DNA from: AC-37 sp045805345 | GTDB taxonomy: Bacteria > Actinomycetota > Thermoleophilia > Solirubrobacterales > Thermoleophilaceae | Length of the DNA: 29,836 nt | Assembly: GCA_045805345.1 (NCBI GenBank) | Contig: JBJMLK010000248.1 | Coordinates: forward strand, 1 to 29,836 | Direction of reading: 5' to 3' | Shown here: piece after piece, positions 1 to 7,332 of the stretch | Position numbering within the stretch: the first letter of the stretch is position 1 | Layout: each line of letters starts with the position of its first letter | Notes under the pieces: generated by a model | What the model was told of the DNA's origin: nothing | What the model saw: only the letters and a program-made list of their open reading frames with translations | Databases searched by the model: none | Position numbers and translations under genes: made by a program

Positions 1-209
1 CCGTAGGTGTCGGGCGAGTTCTGGACCATCCCGAACGGCACGTCGGCTCCCGGGAACACGAAGCCGGGCGCGCGCGTCCCGATCATCGGGTCCACGTGGC
101 GCGCGAGGTCCGGTACGGACGCGGGCGCCGGTGCGACGAGCGCCAACGCGGCAGCGACGCCCGCCAGGGCGCTAATCGCTCGTCTCGGAGTCCTCGTCGT
201 CCTGGTCAA
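1..209 (-). CDS. GH92 family alpha-mannosidase-like glycoside hydrolase, N-terminal part (runs off left edge)
   Basis: Only the first 69 codons are present. After a signal peptide (arginine-rich n-region, then an Ala/Leu/Val core ending in APAPA near residue 31) comes a segment reading HVDPMIGT, then FPGADVPFGMVQ and NSPDTY. This is the hallmark N-terminus of GH92 exo-acting alpha-mannosidases, calcium-dependent enzymes that trim mannose from glycans. The enzyme would be exported. The start is taken as TTG at 209 because a stop lies in frame at 237-239 and no ATG or GTG lies between; no good Shine-Dalgarno precedes it. The start region overlaps the end of the short acidic reading frame at 172-300, which suggests coupled translation. 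Family call is strong from the motif; exact start is uncertain and specificity cannot be read. Confidence 0.7.
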   Translation of the reverse strand, partial: MTRTTRTPRRAISALAGVAAALALVAPAPASVPDLARHVDPMIGTRAPGFVFPGADVPFGMVQNSPDTY

Positions 210-300
210 TCTCGTCGGCGGGCGGGAGCGGGTCGTTCACGCCCTCCTCGACGGTAACCCCCTCGCCGGGCTCCCGTACCGGTTCCCGCTCCTCGGTCAA
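172..300 (-). CDS. Short acidic reading frame (42 aa), possible gene or frameshifted tail of the upstream acidic protein
   Basis: A TTG codon at 300-298 overlaps the TGA stop of the upstream acidic protein (TTGA). It opens a 42-codon frame ending TAG at 172-174. The product is strongly acidic (TEEREP near the start, DQDDEDSETSD at the end), the same composition as the protein before it. Two readings fit. It may be a small coupled gene lying between the acidic protein and the GH92 gene, or the upstream protein may really continue into this frame through a frameshift or sequencing error, giving a protein of about 257 residues. No clear ribosome site precedes the TTG. No family recognised. Confidence 0.4.
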   Translation of the reverse strand: MTEEREPVREPGEGVTVEEGVNDPLPPADEIDQDDEDSETSD

Positions 301-944
301 GACGATTCGGCTGACTTCTCGGCTTCCTCGGACGAGTCGTCGTCGTCGCCGTCGGAGTCGGAGTCGCTGTCGCCGGAGTCGTCCGACGCATCCGACTTCG
401 CCTCGCCGTCCTCCTCCTCCACCTCGAGCGACGTCTCGTCGGTCAGGTCGGGCTCGCCGTACGCGCGCGAGTCGCTCACGCGCGGGTCGGTCGGGCCGCC
501 GGGGATCGGGTCGCTCTTGTACTCGTCGGGGTCGTCCACTTCCTCGCCCTCGATCTCCACGCCGCCGTCGTCCTTGAACCGCAGCGACGACGGGCCGAGC
601 TTGCTCGTGACCGAGTCCTCGTAGCTCTCGTTGCCCTCGGCTCCGCCGAAGGTCTCGTACTTGGCCTTGTCGTCCGGCCAGTCCTCGAGCTTCTCGGGCG
701 GGTCCTCCTCGAGCTCCTTGAGCTTCTCCTTGGCCTTCTCCTCCTCCTCGGCGGCCTTGCGCGCCTTGGCGGCCTGGTCGTCGTCTTCGTCGTCCTTGCC
801 GTCGTCGTCCTTGCCGTCGCCGCCGTCGCCGGACTGGTCCTCGCCGGAGCCCTCCGGCTGCTGCTCGTCGTCGCCGGACCGATCCTCGTCCTCCGGCTGC
901 CGCTGCTCGTCCTGCTGCTCGTCGGTCGTCTGCTCGTCGGTCAC
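297..944 (-). CDS. Highly acidic hypothetical protein (215 aa)
   Basis: Family unknown. GTG at 944 is chosen because GGGGAGG sits 6 nt upstream; a longer in-frame extension to an upstream ATG would run into the monooxygenase gene and is Arg-rich, unlike the rest. The protein has no signal peptide or membrane segment. Residues 1-58 are low-complexity Asp/Glu/Gln/Gly; 58-80 is a charged Ala/Glu/Lys-rich stretch likely to form a helix or coiled coil; 85-160 is the most ordered-looking part (LEDWPDD, KYETFGG, SLRFKDDGG, DPIPGGPTDPR); 175-215 returns to Asp/Ser/Glu repeats. It looks largely disordered with one conserved-looking core. It lies 49 nt after the monooxygenase gene, with a hairpin in the gap, and overlaps the next short frame. 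Confidence 0.65.
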   Translation of the reverse strand: MTDEQTTDEQQDEQRQPEDEDRSGDDEQQPEGSGEDQSGDGGDGKDDDGKDDEDDDQAAKARKAAEEEEKAKEKLKELEEDPPEKLEDWPDDKAKYETFGGAEGNESYEDSVTSKLGPSSLRFKDDGGVEIEGEEVDDPDEYKSDPIPGGPTDPRVSDSRAYGEPDLTDETSLEVEEEDGEAKSDASDDSGDSDSDSDGDDDDSSEEAEKSAESS

Positions 945-966
945 GGTGAACCTCCCCGTCGTGTAC

Positions 967-988
967 CGGCTCCGTACCCGTGGAGCCG
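967..988 (-). terminator. Hairpin between monooxygenase and acidic-protein genes
   Basis: The 7-bp arms CGGCTCC and GGAGCCG are perfectly complementary around an 8-nt loop, in the 49-nt gap between the two minus-strand genes. There is no T-run after it. It could be a weak terminator or attenuator that separates expression of the acidic protein from the monooxygenase, or it may be incidental in GC-rich DNA. Confidence 0.35.
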
Positions 989-993
989 CAAGA

Positions 994-2175
994 TCATGCA
1001 GCAACCGGCTGCGCGGGCTCGGGCGCACCGGCGCTCGCCGCGCGGCGCTCGCGCGCGATCGCCTTGGCGATCCTCCGCGCGTCAATGCCGAACTCGCGGA
1101 ACATGCCGCTGATCGGATTCGTGTAGCCGATGAAGTAGAGGTTCGGCGCGTTCGGGTGCGTGGTGCCGGCGTGCACGGTCGGCCGACCCTTGTGGCCCAG
1201 CAGGCCGAGGTGACCGACCAGCGGCTCGAGCCCGCGCGCGTAGCCCGCGCAGGCGATCACGGCGTCGGGCTTGATGCGCGAGCCGTCGGCCAGGAGCACC
1301 TCGGCGCCGTCGAAGCCGGTCACCGCCGCGACCACCTCCACGCGCCCCTGCTTGAGCATGTCGATCAGGCCCACGTCGAGGATCGGGATCACGTCGTCCT
1401 TCACGGCGCGGGTCACGAGCCCGCGCGGCGGCTTGTCGATCCCGTATGGCGACAGGTCGCCCACGTTGAGCTTGGCGGCGCCCGCGGCGATCGCGTCGCC
1501 GACGCGCAGCGGCAGGTGCCGCAGCAGCAGGCCGGTGACCTGGCCCGGCATGCCGTTCACCTCGCGCAGCGACACGTGCGGCGGCGTGCGGATCGCGATC
1601 CGCACGCGCGCGGCGCCGCCCTCCACCAGGTCGACCGCGATCTCCGCGCCGGTGTTGCCGGAGCCGACCACCAGCACGTCGCGGCCGCGGTACGGGTCGG
1701 GGTTGCGGTAGTCCTGGCCGTGGATCAGCTCGCCCGCGAAGTCGTCGCGGCCGGGCCAGTCGGGCAGCACGGGCGTGTGGTTGTAGCCGGTGGCGACGAC
1801 CACGAAGCGCGCCTGGACCGGGCCCGTGGAGGTGTCGAGCGTCCAGCCGTCGCCGGCGCGCTCGAGACCGCGCACCTCCACGCCGGTGCGGACGTCCAGG
1901 TCGTGGTGGCGGGCGTAGCGCTCGAGGTAGGCGATCACGCCGTCGCGCGACACCCAGCGGCCGTGCCTGGTCGAGAACCGGTAGCCGGGCAGGTTCGAGA
2001 GCCAGCGCACCGTGTGCAGGTGCAGGCGGTCGTAGTGCTTGCGCCAGCTCGCGCCGACGTCGTCGCTGCGCTCGAGCACCGTCGCCTGGATGCCGCGCCG
2101 CTTGAGCACGGCCGCGGTGGCCAGCCCGGCCGGCCCGCCGCCGATCACGGCGGTCTCGAGGCGCTCGTCCGTCAC
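994..2175 (-). CDS. Flavin-containing monooxygenase-like NAD(P)/FAD oxidoreductase
   Basis: A class B flavoprotein monooxygenase-type enzyme of 393 aa, which would use NADPH and FAD to insert one oxygen atom into an organic substrate. The FAD-binding GGGPAG lies at residues 12-17, the FMO fingerprint FxGxxxHxxxY (FAGELIHGQDY) at 146-156, the second dinucleotide site GSGNTG at 171-176, and the ATGY motif at 128-131. The length is at the short end for FMO or YUCCA relatives, so it is not a full Baeyer-Villiger monooxygenase. It is cytosolic. GTG at 2175 is preceded by TACGCT seven nt upstream and no Shine-Dalgarno, suggesting a leaderless message. It lies 29 nt after the lipid amidase-like gene, but the -10-like box implies its own promoter. 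Substrate unknown. Confidence 0.85.
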   Translation of the reverse strand: MTDERLETAVIGGGPAGLATAAVLKRRGIQATVLERSDDVGASWRKHYDRLHLHTVRWLSNLPGYRFSTRHGRWVSRDGVIAYLERYARHHDLDVRTGVEVRGLERAGDGWTLDTSTGPVQARFVVVATGYNHTPVLPDWPGRDDFAGELIHGQDYRNPDPYRGRDVLVVGSGNTGAEIAVDLVEGGAARVRIAIRTPPHVSLREVNGMPGQVTGLLLRHLPLRVGDAIAAGAAKLNVGDLSPYGIDKPPRGLVTRAVKDDVIPILDVGLIDMLKQGRVEVVAAVTGFDGAEVLLADGSRIKPDAVIACAGYARGLEPLVGHLGLLGHKGRPTVHAGTTHPNAPNLYFIGYTNPISGMFREFGIDARRIAKAIARERRAASAGAPEPAQPVAA

Positions 2176-2182
2176 GGGCGGG

Positions 2183-2188
2183 AGCGTA
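2183..2188 (-). promoter_or_regulatory. -10-like TACGCT, 7 nt before the GTG start (leaderless pattern)
   Basis: TACGCT fits TANNNT and ends 7 nt before the monooxygenase GTG. No purine-rich ribosome site lies between, so transcription would begin at or next to the start codon. Confidence 0.4.
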
Positions 2189-2204
2189 CCGTCAGAGCCG
2201 CTGT

Positions 2205-4622
2205 CTAGGGCACGCGCACGTCGGCGAACACGTCAGCCCACACGCGCTTGCCGTCGGGCCTGAAGTAGCCGCGCGTGGTGCGCGTCGGATGCGGCTGCGG
2301 GCGCCCGTGCAGGTCCATCCAGAGCGCGGGGCGCACCACCGCGCCATCCGTGCCCTCGAACGCGATCGCGGGGCCCGCGCGGTGGTAGGTCTTGTCCACG
2401 TCGCACTTCACGACCGGCGAGCCGAGCGGATCGCGCGACAGGCTGCCGTCGGGCATCACGTAGCGGCCGTGGCGCACGTGCTCCGGCTTGGTCCCGCCCG
2501 CGTCGAGCAGCTTCACTAGCGCGGAGCCCACGATGTTCCCGGTCTGCGAGCTGGCCGCCTCGCCGTCGTCGGAGTGGTGGCAGCCGAAGCGGTCGTCCTC
2601 GCTCGGGTCGATGTCGGAGGGATCGCGCTCGCCCGGCACCCCGACGCCGTTGCCGCTCGGGAAGATGTAGCCGAGCATGTCCTCGCCGAGGCCGTCGACG
2701 AAGCGGTAGCGCGTGTGCATGTGGGGGAGCAGCCACGGTGGCAGGCCCTCCTTGGGATACGGCATGTCCTTCGGCCCGAGGAAGCTGCGCAGGTAGGTGA
2801 ACGGGAAGACCTCCCCGGGCACCGAGATGAACGACGCGTCGCCGATCCTGAACGCCGCCACCTGGCTCTTGGCCTCGTTGCCGCTCGTGCTGCCGTTGGG
2901 CGCCGGCGTGGCCTCGGTCGTGCAGTTGTCCGTGTAGCCGGGGCGGTGGGCGAACACGCCAACCGCTGCGGCCAGGGCGAACAGCTTGTTCGAGAACGGC
3001 ACGCAGATGTCGCGGCGCGCGCCGCTGAGCGCCGACGACGTTGACGGCGACGAGCCCGCGTCGATCGCGCCGGCCACGGCGCTCGCCAGCTGCAGGCCGA
3101 ATGCCTTGGTCTCCCCGTCGTAGCCGAGCGGCACGTGGTCGCCCACGGCGGTGAACAGCGTGCGGCAGCCGGCGGGGTGGCTCTCGTCCACGTACTCCTG
3201 CGGGATCGCCGAGATCGGGTCGGGGAAGACCTCGGGCGACTCGACGCTGCCCACCGACCCCGCCATCTCGATGGCCACGCCGCCGTAGCGCTGCTCGAGC
3301 GCGCCCCGGAAGAAGTGCGGCCAGTCGGCCGACAGCCACAGCTTCTGAACCGGGTCGGAGTTGAAGCCCAGCGTCTCGGTGTGCTGCGCCACGTTCGCGA
3401 GCGTGGCGATCACCTTGCCGTCGCCCCCCACCGCCTGCATGATCGGCATCGCCGGGTCGTCGACGTACGGGTACGACGACCAGCACTGGCGGAAGTTGCG
3501 CGGCTCGTAGGCCTGGGTGTAGCGGATGGTGGCCGCGCGGCGGTTCGCGTACGCCTGCTCGATCGCCTTCGCCGACTGGTCCACGAAGTAGTCGAGGAAG
3601 TAGTCGTTGGTGGCCGACACGGTGTCGCGCGGGCCGTCGAGTCCGAGCGTCTGCGGCGCCGACTCGTCGTGCGTCGCCGACAGGAACATGTCGCCGTCCT
3701 TGAGTGGGGAATTCGCCCCGCCGAGGTCGGCGATCACCTTCTGGCGGATTCGCTCCTGGTAGACGTTGAAGAGCCCCTCCTGGTCGGTCACCTCGACGGC
3801 GAGGGTGCGCTTGCCGTTCGACACGACCACCGCGCGCGAGGACGGGGCGTCGGCCTCGGTGTCGTAGTAGCGCGGCGCGTCCGACCCGCCGCCCAGGAAG
3901 TTGCCGTCCCAGCGCGAGTTGCCGTTGCAGTCCATGTACGGCTCGCCGTAGTCGTAGTGGCCGTTCTTCGGAATCGTCTCCGGCGGCCCGGGGTCGAGCG
4001 GGTCCGGCGGGTCGACGTGGTCGGCGTCCTGGTAGGGCTCCATGAACGCCCACTTCCGCGGGCCGTCGTAGTTCGGCGGAGCGGCGCAGTCGGAGGCGTC
4101 GTTCGGCACCTGCCCGTGCAGCGGCGGCGTGAATCCGACGCTGGCCGCGCCCACCTTGAACTGCGCCGCCTTGGCGTCGCGCGGCGGGTCGATCCGCGGG
4201 CGCGGCGAGCGGCAGTGGGGCGGGGCGTGGAGCGCCTTGAATGTCTGCGCGTGGCGGGCGGACGTGCGCGCGCGCAGGCGGATCCGCAAGTTGCGGCAGT
4301 GCCCGAGAGCTGAGCGGAGTCGCGGACGGGAGGCATCGAGCAGCTCGAGCACGCCCCGCAGGCGGCCCTTCCGGCCGAGCTTCATCGTGGCCGGCTTCGC
4401 GAAGCGGATTGCGCGCGGGCGCGTCCTGCCCCTGACGATGACCGCGCCTCTGAGGCGGACCTTGGCCCGCGGCGAGCCCGACGCGGTGAAGCTGACGACG
4501 GCGTGCCGGAGCACGGCCCCCTCGGAGCGGTCGCGGATCGTGACCGACAGCGCCGACGCAGTCGCCGGCACCGCGGCGAGCGCCGCGACGAGGATCAGGA
4601 CCAGCGATGCGAGGCGCCTCAC
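2205..4622 (-). CDS. Secreted neutral/alkaline ceramidase-like hydrolase (805 aa)
   Basis: A signal peptide (residues 1-24, ending TASA) is followed by an Arg-rich beta-type region (25-145) with no recognised family. The main domain begins near 155 with FKVGAASVGFTPPLHG, like the opening VGxAxxDITPP of neutral/alkaline non-lysosomal ceramidases. It continues with SATHDESAPQT at 315-325, where ceramidases carry the zinc-binding SATHTHSGP. Such enzymes hydrolyse the N-acyl bond of ceramide or related lipids outside the cell. The second His of that motif is replaced here, so the substrate or metal site may differ. Residues 231-240 (DCNGNSRWDG) look like a calcium-binding EF-hand or dockerin-type loop inserted in the domain. 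GTG at 4622 is preceded by TAGACT 9 nt upstream and no Shine-Dalgarno. The family call is moderate. Confidence 0.55.
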   Translation of the reverse strand: MRRLASLVLILVAALAAVPATASALSVTIRDRSEGAVLRHAVVSFTASGSPRAKVRLRGAVIVRGRTRPRAIRFAKPATMKLGRKGRLRGVLELLDASRPRLRSALGHCRNLRIRLRARTSARHAQTFKALHAPPHCRSPRPRIDPPRDAKAAQFKVGAASVGFTPPLHGQVPNDASDCAAPPNYDGPRKWAFMEPYQDADHVDPPDPLDPGPPETIPKNGHYDYGEPYMDCNGNSRWDGNFLGGGSDAPRYYDTEADAPSSRAVVVSNGKRTLAVEVTDQEGLFNVYQERIRQKVIADLGGANSPLKDGDMFLSATHDESAPQTLGLDGPRDTVSATNDYFLDYFVDQSAKAIEQAYANRRAATIRYTQAYEPRNFRQCWSSYPYVDDPAMPIMQAVGGDGKVIATLANVAQHTETLGFNSDPVQKLWLSADWPHFFRGALEQRYGGVAIEMAGSVGSVESPEVFPDPISAIPQEYVDESHPAGCRTLFTAVGDHVPLGYDGETKAFGLQLASAVAGAIDAGSSPSTSSALSGARRDICVPFSNKLFALAAAVGVFAHRPGYTDNCTTEATPAPNGSTSGNEAKSQVAAFRIGDASFISVPGEVFPFTYLRSFLGPKDMPYPKEGLPPWLLPHMHTRYRFVDGLGEDMLGYIFPSGNGVGVPGERDPSDIDPSEDDRFGCHHSDDGEAASSQTGNIVGSALVKLLDAGGTKPEHVRHGRYVMPDGSLSRDPLGSPVVKCDVDKTYHRAGPAIAFEGTDGAVVRPALWMDLHGRPQPHPTRTTRGYFRPDGKRVWADVFADVRVP

Positions 4623-4631
4623 GCGATCGCG

Positions 4632-4637
4632 AGTCTA
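4632..4637 (-). promoter_or_regulatory. -10-like TAGACT, 9 nt before the GTG start
   Basis: TAGACT fits TANNNT, with a 9-nt spacer to the GTG of the ceramidase-like gene and no ribosome-binding sequence. This is consistent with a leaderless or near-leaderless transcript. Confidence 0.35.
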
Positions 4638-4782
4638 GATCCGCGCCGTTGCGGTCGCGCCAGTCGCCGCGGCGCGCGGCCGCGGGTCGAACGTCCAGTT
4701 CACCCTCCTATAGGACATACAAATGGACGTTCGCCACTTCGGGTGCCGAGCGGAGCGCCACCACCGTGCTTCACTTCCCAGC

Positions 4783-5724
4783 GTGCGTATCCCCGCCGCG
4801 TGGCTAGCCGCGCTCGCGCTCGCGCTGGCCGTGGCCGCGTGCGGTCAGGGCGGCTCCGAGGAGGTCGCCCCGCCCCCGCTGGACACGCCGGCGGCCAGGC
4901 TGCCGCCGTCGAAGTCGTCGCACGCCGTCGTGATCGTGATGGAGAACAAGGAGTACGACGACGTGATCGACGCGCACGACGCGCCGTACCTGAGCGGCCT
5001 CGCAAGGCGCTACGCCGCGCCGCAGTCGCTGTACGGCGTCCGCCATCCGTCGCTGCCCAACTACCTGGCCCTGATCGGCGGCGACACGTTCGGCATCGGC
5101 GACGACTGCACCGACTGCAGCGTCGACGGCATGACGCTGCCGGACCAGCTCGAACGCGCGGGGCGCACCTGGCGGGCGTACATGCAGGGACTGCCGCACG
5201 CGTGCTTCAAGGGCGCCGAGCACGGGCGCTACGCGAAGAAGCACGACCCGTTCATGTACTTCAAGTCGATCCGCAACTCGACGCGGCGCTGCGGCCGCGT
5301 GACGCCGTACACGCAGCTCGGGCGCGACCTGCGCGACGGTGAGCTGCCCGACTTCGCCTTCGTGAGCCCGGACCTGTGCGCGGACACCCACGACTGCTCG
5401 GTGCGCACCGGCGACCGCTTCCTCGCGAGCCTCGTCCCGGCGCTCCTGCGCGAGCTCGGCCCGCACGGTTTCCTCGTCGTGACCTACGACGAGGGCAAGT
5501 CCAACCGCGGCTGTTGCGGCGTGGCCAAGGGCGGCCGGATCGCGACGGTCGTCGCCGGACCCGACGTGCGCCGGGGCGCCACCGGAAAGGGCGACTACTC
5601 GACCTACTCCCTGTTACGGACCGTAGAGGACTTCTTCGGATTGCCGCCACTCGGACACGCCGCCGGCGCGCGCCCGCTGGACGCGCTGTTCGAGCACCCG
5701 CCGCGGGCCGAGCGGCGGGGGTGA
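4783..5724 (+). CDS. PF04185 phosphoesterase / acid phosphatase-like lipoprotein
   Basis: A 313-aa lipoprotein: residues 1-20 form a signal with lipobox AVAAC, so the mature protein would be anchored by Cys20. The PF04185 (phospholipase C/acid phosphatase) features follow in order: HAVVIVMENKEYDDV at 47-61, HPSLPNYL at 88-95, SPDLCADTHDC at 195-205 and VVTYDEG at 232-238. Glu54, Asn55, Asp235 and Glu237 are the likely metal and active-site residues. Such enzymes release phosphate from phosphomonoesters or phospholipids at the cell surface. GTG at 4783 is chosen because it puts the lipobox at the usual distance; an ATG at 4723 would add 20 residues before the signal. No clear Shine-Dalgarno is seen. 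The gene converges with the MBL hydrolase, 4 nt apart. Confidence 0.8.
   Translation: MRIPAAWLAALALALAVAACGQGGSEEVAPPPLDTPAARLPPSKSSHAVVIVMENKEYDDVIDAHDAPYLSGLARRYAAPQSLYGVRHPSLPNYLALIGGDTFGIGDDCTDCSVDGMTLPDQLERAGRTWRAYMQGLPHACFKGAEHGRYAKKHDPFMYFKSIRNSTRRCGRVTPYTQLGRDLRDGELPDFAFVSPDLCADTHDCSVRTGDRFLASLVPALLRELGPHGFLVVTYDEGKSNRGCCGVAKGGRIATVVAGPDVRRGATGKGDYSTYSLLRTVEDFFGLPPLGHAAGARPLDALFEHPPRAERRG
5697..5719. terminator. GC-rich hairpin at the convergent gene ends
   Basis: Perfect 8-bp arms CCCGCCGC and GCGGCGGG enclose a 7-nt loop at the very end of the phosphoesterase coding region. The convergent MBL gene stops 10 nt beyond. It has no T-run but is well placed to act on both strands. Confidence 0.4.
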
Positions 5725-5728
5725 CTGA

Positions 5729-6469
5729 TCACAGCTCGAGCACGAGCCCGTCGAACGCGCACTCGAAGTCCGTCTCGGCCGCGCGCTCGAGCATGTCGGG
5801 GCTCATGTGCGTGAGGATCACCCGCCCGCAGTCGAGGCGCTCGCGGTTGGCCAGCAGCGTCGCGTGGTCGAGGTGGTACGGCACCCTGCGCTCGAAGAAG
5901 TAGGCCTCCGCCACGAACACGTCGGCGCCGGCCACGAGATCGACGAGGTCGTCGGTCCAGTCGGTGTCGCCGGAGTACGCCACGGTGCGGCCCTCGTACT
6001 CGATCCGCAGTGCGCACGCGGGCGTGTCCGGCTGCTCCACGCGGGCGGTGGTGACGGTCGCGGGCCCGACCGAGGCGGGGCTGCCCGGCTCGAGCTCGGC
6101 GAACTCGACGGCGAACCGGCGCTGCGCGTGGAGCGACCCCGGGAACAGCACGTCCATCGCCGCCTCCACGCGCTCCCGCGTGCCCGGCGGGCCGGCGATC
6201 GTGAGCGGCCGGTCGCGGCGCCTGAACTGGCCGTCGAGGATCAGGAACGGCAGGCCGCCGAAGTGGTCGCCGTGCAGGTGCGTGAGCACCACCGTGCCGA
6301 TCTCGTTCGGCTCGATCGCCGCCGCCTTCAGCGCGGTGAGGCTGGTGGCGCCGCAGTCGATCAGGAGGCTCTCGTCGCCGCCCTCGAGCCAGAAGCATGT
6401 CTGGAAGCGCCCGCCGTCGCCGAACGCGTCGCCCGAGCCGACGAAGTGCAGCCGCACCGCCGCGGTCAC
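5729..6469 (-). CDS. MBL-fold metallo-hydrolase (RNase Z-like group)
   Basis: A 246-aa cytosolic metallo-beta-lactamase-fold hydrolase. The zinc motif THLHGDHFGG gives His64, His66, Asp68 and His69. A downstream YSGDTDW supplies the bridging Asp and ILTHMSPDM the C-terminal His. The arrangement, with an early SGDAFGDGGR and a late THMSP, is that of RNase Z/arylsulfatase-like small MBL proteins; it lacks an obvious tRNA-binding exosite, so tRNA processing is unlikely to be safe as a call. The GTG at 6469 overlaps the TGA of the PhyH gene (GTGA), so translation is probably coupled; GTG at 6457 with GAGGTG 9 nt upstream is an alternative. It is last gene of the pnt operon. Confidence 0.75.
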   Translation of the reverse strand: MTAAVRLHFVGSGDAFGDGGRFQTCFWLEGGDESLLIDCGATSLTALKAAAIEPNEIGTVVLTHLHGDHFGGLPFLILDGQFRRRDRPLTIAGPPGTRERVEAAMDVLFPGSLHAQRRFAVEFAELEPGSPASVGPATVTTARVEQPDTPACALRIEYEGRTVAYSGDTDWTDDLVDLVAGADVFVAEAYFFERRVPYHLDHATLLANRERLDCGRVILTHMSPDMLERAAETDFECAFDGLVLEL

Positions 6470-7329
6470 CTCACAGCGAACTCGCTCGGCGCGGTGCGGT
6501 TGAGCGGCAGGTCGCGCGGCACGCCGTCGTAGGCCGGCAGCAGCTCGTCCGCCCAGCCGGGCAGCGCGCCGCGGTCCGCCGCCGACGGCAGCGCCGGGTG
6601 CCGGATCAGGTGCGCTCGCACGTCGTCGGGCAGCGTTCGCCACGAGGGCGCGAAGCTGAGTAGCACGCACGCGCGCCGGTCGTGGCCGCGGTTCGGGTGC
6701 GTCCCGTGCAGGAGCCGGTAGTCGAGCATCACGGCGTCCCCGGCGCGCAGCGCGAGCGTGGCCTGTCCGTCGTGGTCGCTCATCGCGGGATGGTCGGCCG
6801 CAACGCCGGCGGCGCCGCTCGCGTGCGCCTCGGGCAGAGCCGCGTGCAGCGGCACGCTCCAGCGGTGCGAGCCCGGCAGCACGCGCAGCGCTCCGGCGCT
6901 CGCGGAGGTGTCGCTCAGGTAGCAGAGCAGCGCCACCTGCGGCGCCTCGGCGCGCAGGCTGACCGGATGGTCCCAGCACCACCAGTCCTGGTGCCACCAG
7001 AGCGCCTCGCTGCGCGGCTCCTTCACGCTCGCGTACGCGGACACGAAGCGAAGGTCGTGGCCGCCGGCGGCGCGCGCGACGGCGGTGCGCCTGGGCGCCG
7101 AGCCGAGGATCGTCGTGACGGGCGCGTCGGCGAAGCCGAGCGGCGCGAGCGTGTTGTGCGGCCGCTCGCACGCGGGCGGGAGCGGCTGCGCCAGCGCGCG
7201 CTCGACCTCGGCCCGCACCGTCTCGACCGCGCTCGGCGGGAGGAACCCCTCGAACACGGCGAAGCCGTCGTCCCGCAGCGTCGCGACGCTCGGCTTCGCC
7301 GTCGCGCTCGCCGGAGCCGCGGCCCGCAC
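6466..7329 (-). CDS. Phytanoyl-CoA dioxygenase (PhyH) family protein
   Basis: An Fe(II)/2-oxoglutarate-dependent oxygenase of 287 aa, the usual length for the family. The metal triad is visible as His113-x-Asp115 (WWHQDWW) and His208 (LLHGTHPNR), with Arg214 a candidate for 2-oxoglutarate binding. GALRVLPGSH at 146-155 is the typical PhyH core strand. Members hydroxylate acyl-CoAs, lipids, antibiotics or small osmolytes; the substrate here is unknown. GTG at 7329 follows the pntB stop by 3 nt, with AAGGAG 12 nt upstream inside pntB. The gene is thus co-transcribed with the transhydrogenase and overlaps the MBL gene. Confidence 0.8.
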   Translation of the reverse strand: MRAAAPASATAKPSVATLRDDGFAVFEGFLPPSAVETVRAEVERALAQPLPPACERPHNTLAPLGFADAPVTTILGSAPRRTAVARAAGGHDLRFVSAYASVKEPRSEALWWHQDWWCWDHPVSLRAEAPQVALLCYLSDTSASAGALRVLPGSHRWSVPLHAALPEAHASGAAGVAADHPAMSDHDGQATLALRAGDAVMLDYRLLHGTHPNRGHDRRACVLLSFAPSWRTLPDDVRAHLIRHPALPSAADRGALPGWADELLPAYDGVPRDLPLNRTAPSEFAVR

Positions 7330-7332
7330 GGC

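Noticed and set aside
7..624. Plus-strand open frame rich in Ser at the left edge
   Set aside because: It is opposite the acidic protein, whose GAC/GAG codons read as Ser-rich on the other strand; no start signal and GH92 on the minus strand explains the first 200 bases.
4503..5342. Plus-strand frame starting inside the ceramidase-like gene
   Set aside because: Arg-rich shadow; the phosphoesterase in a neighbouring frame has signal peptide and catalytic motifs.
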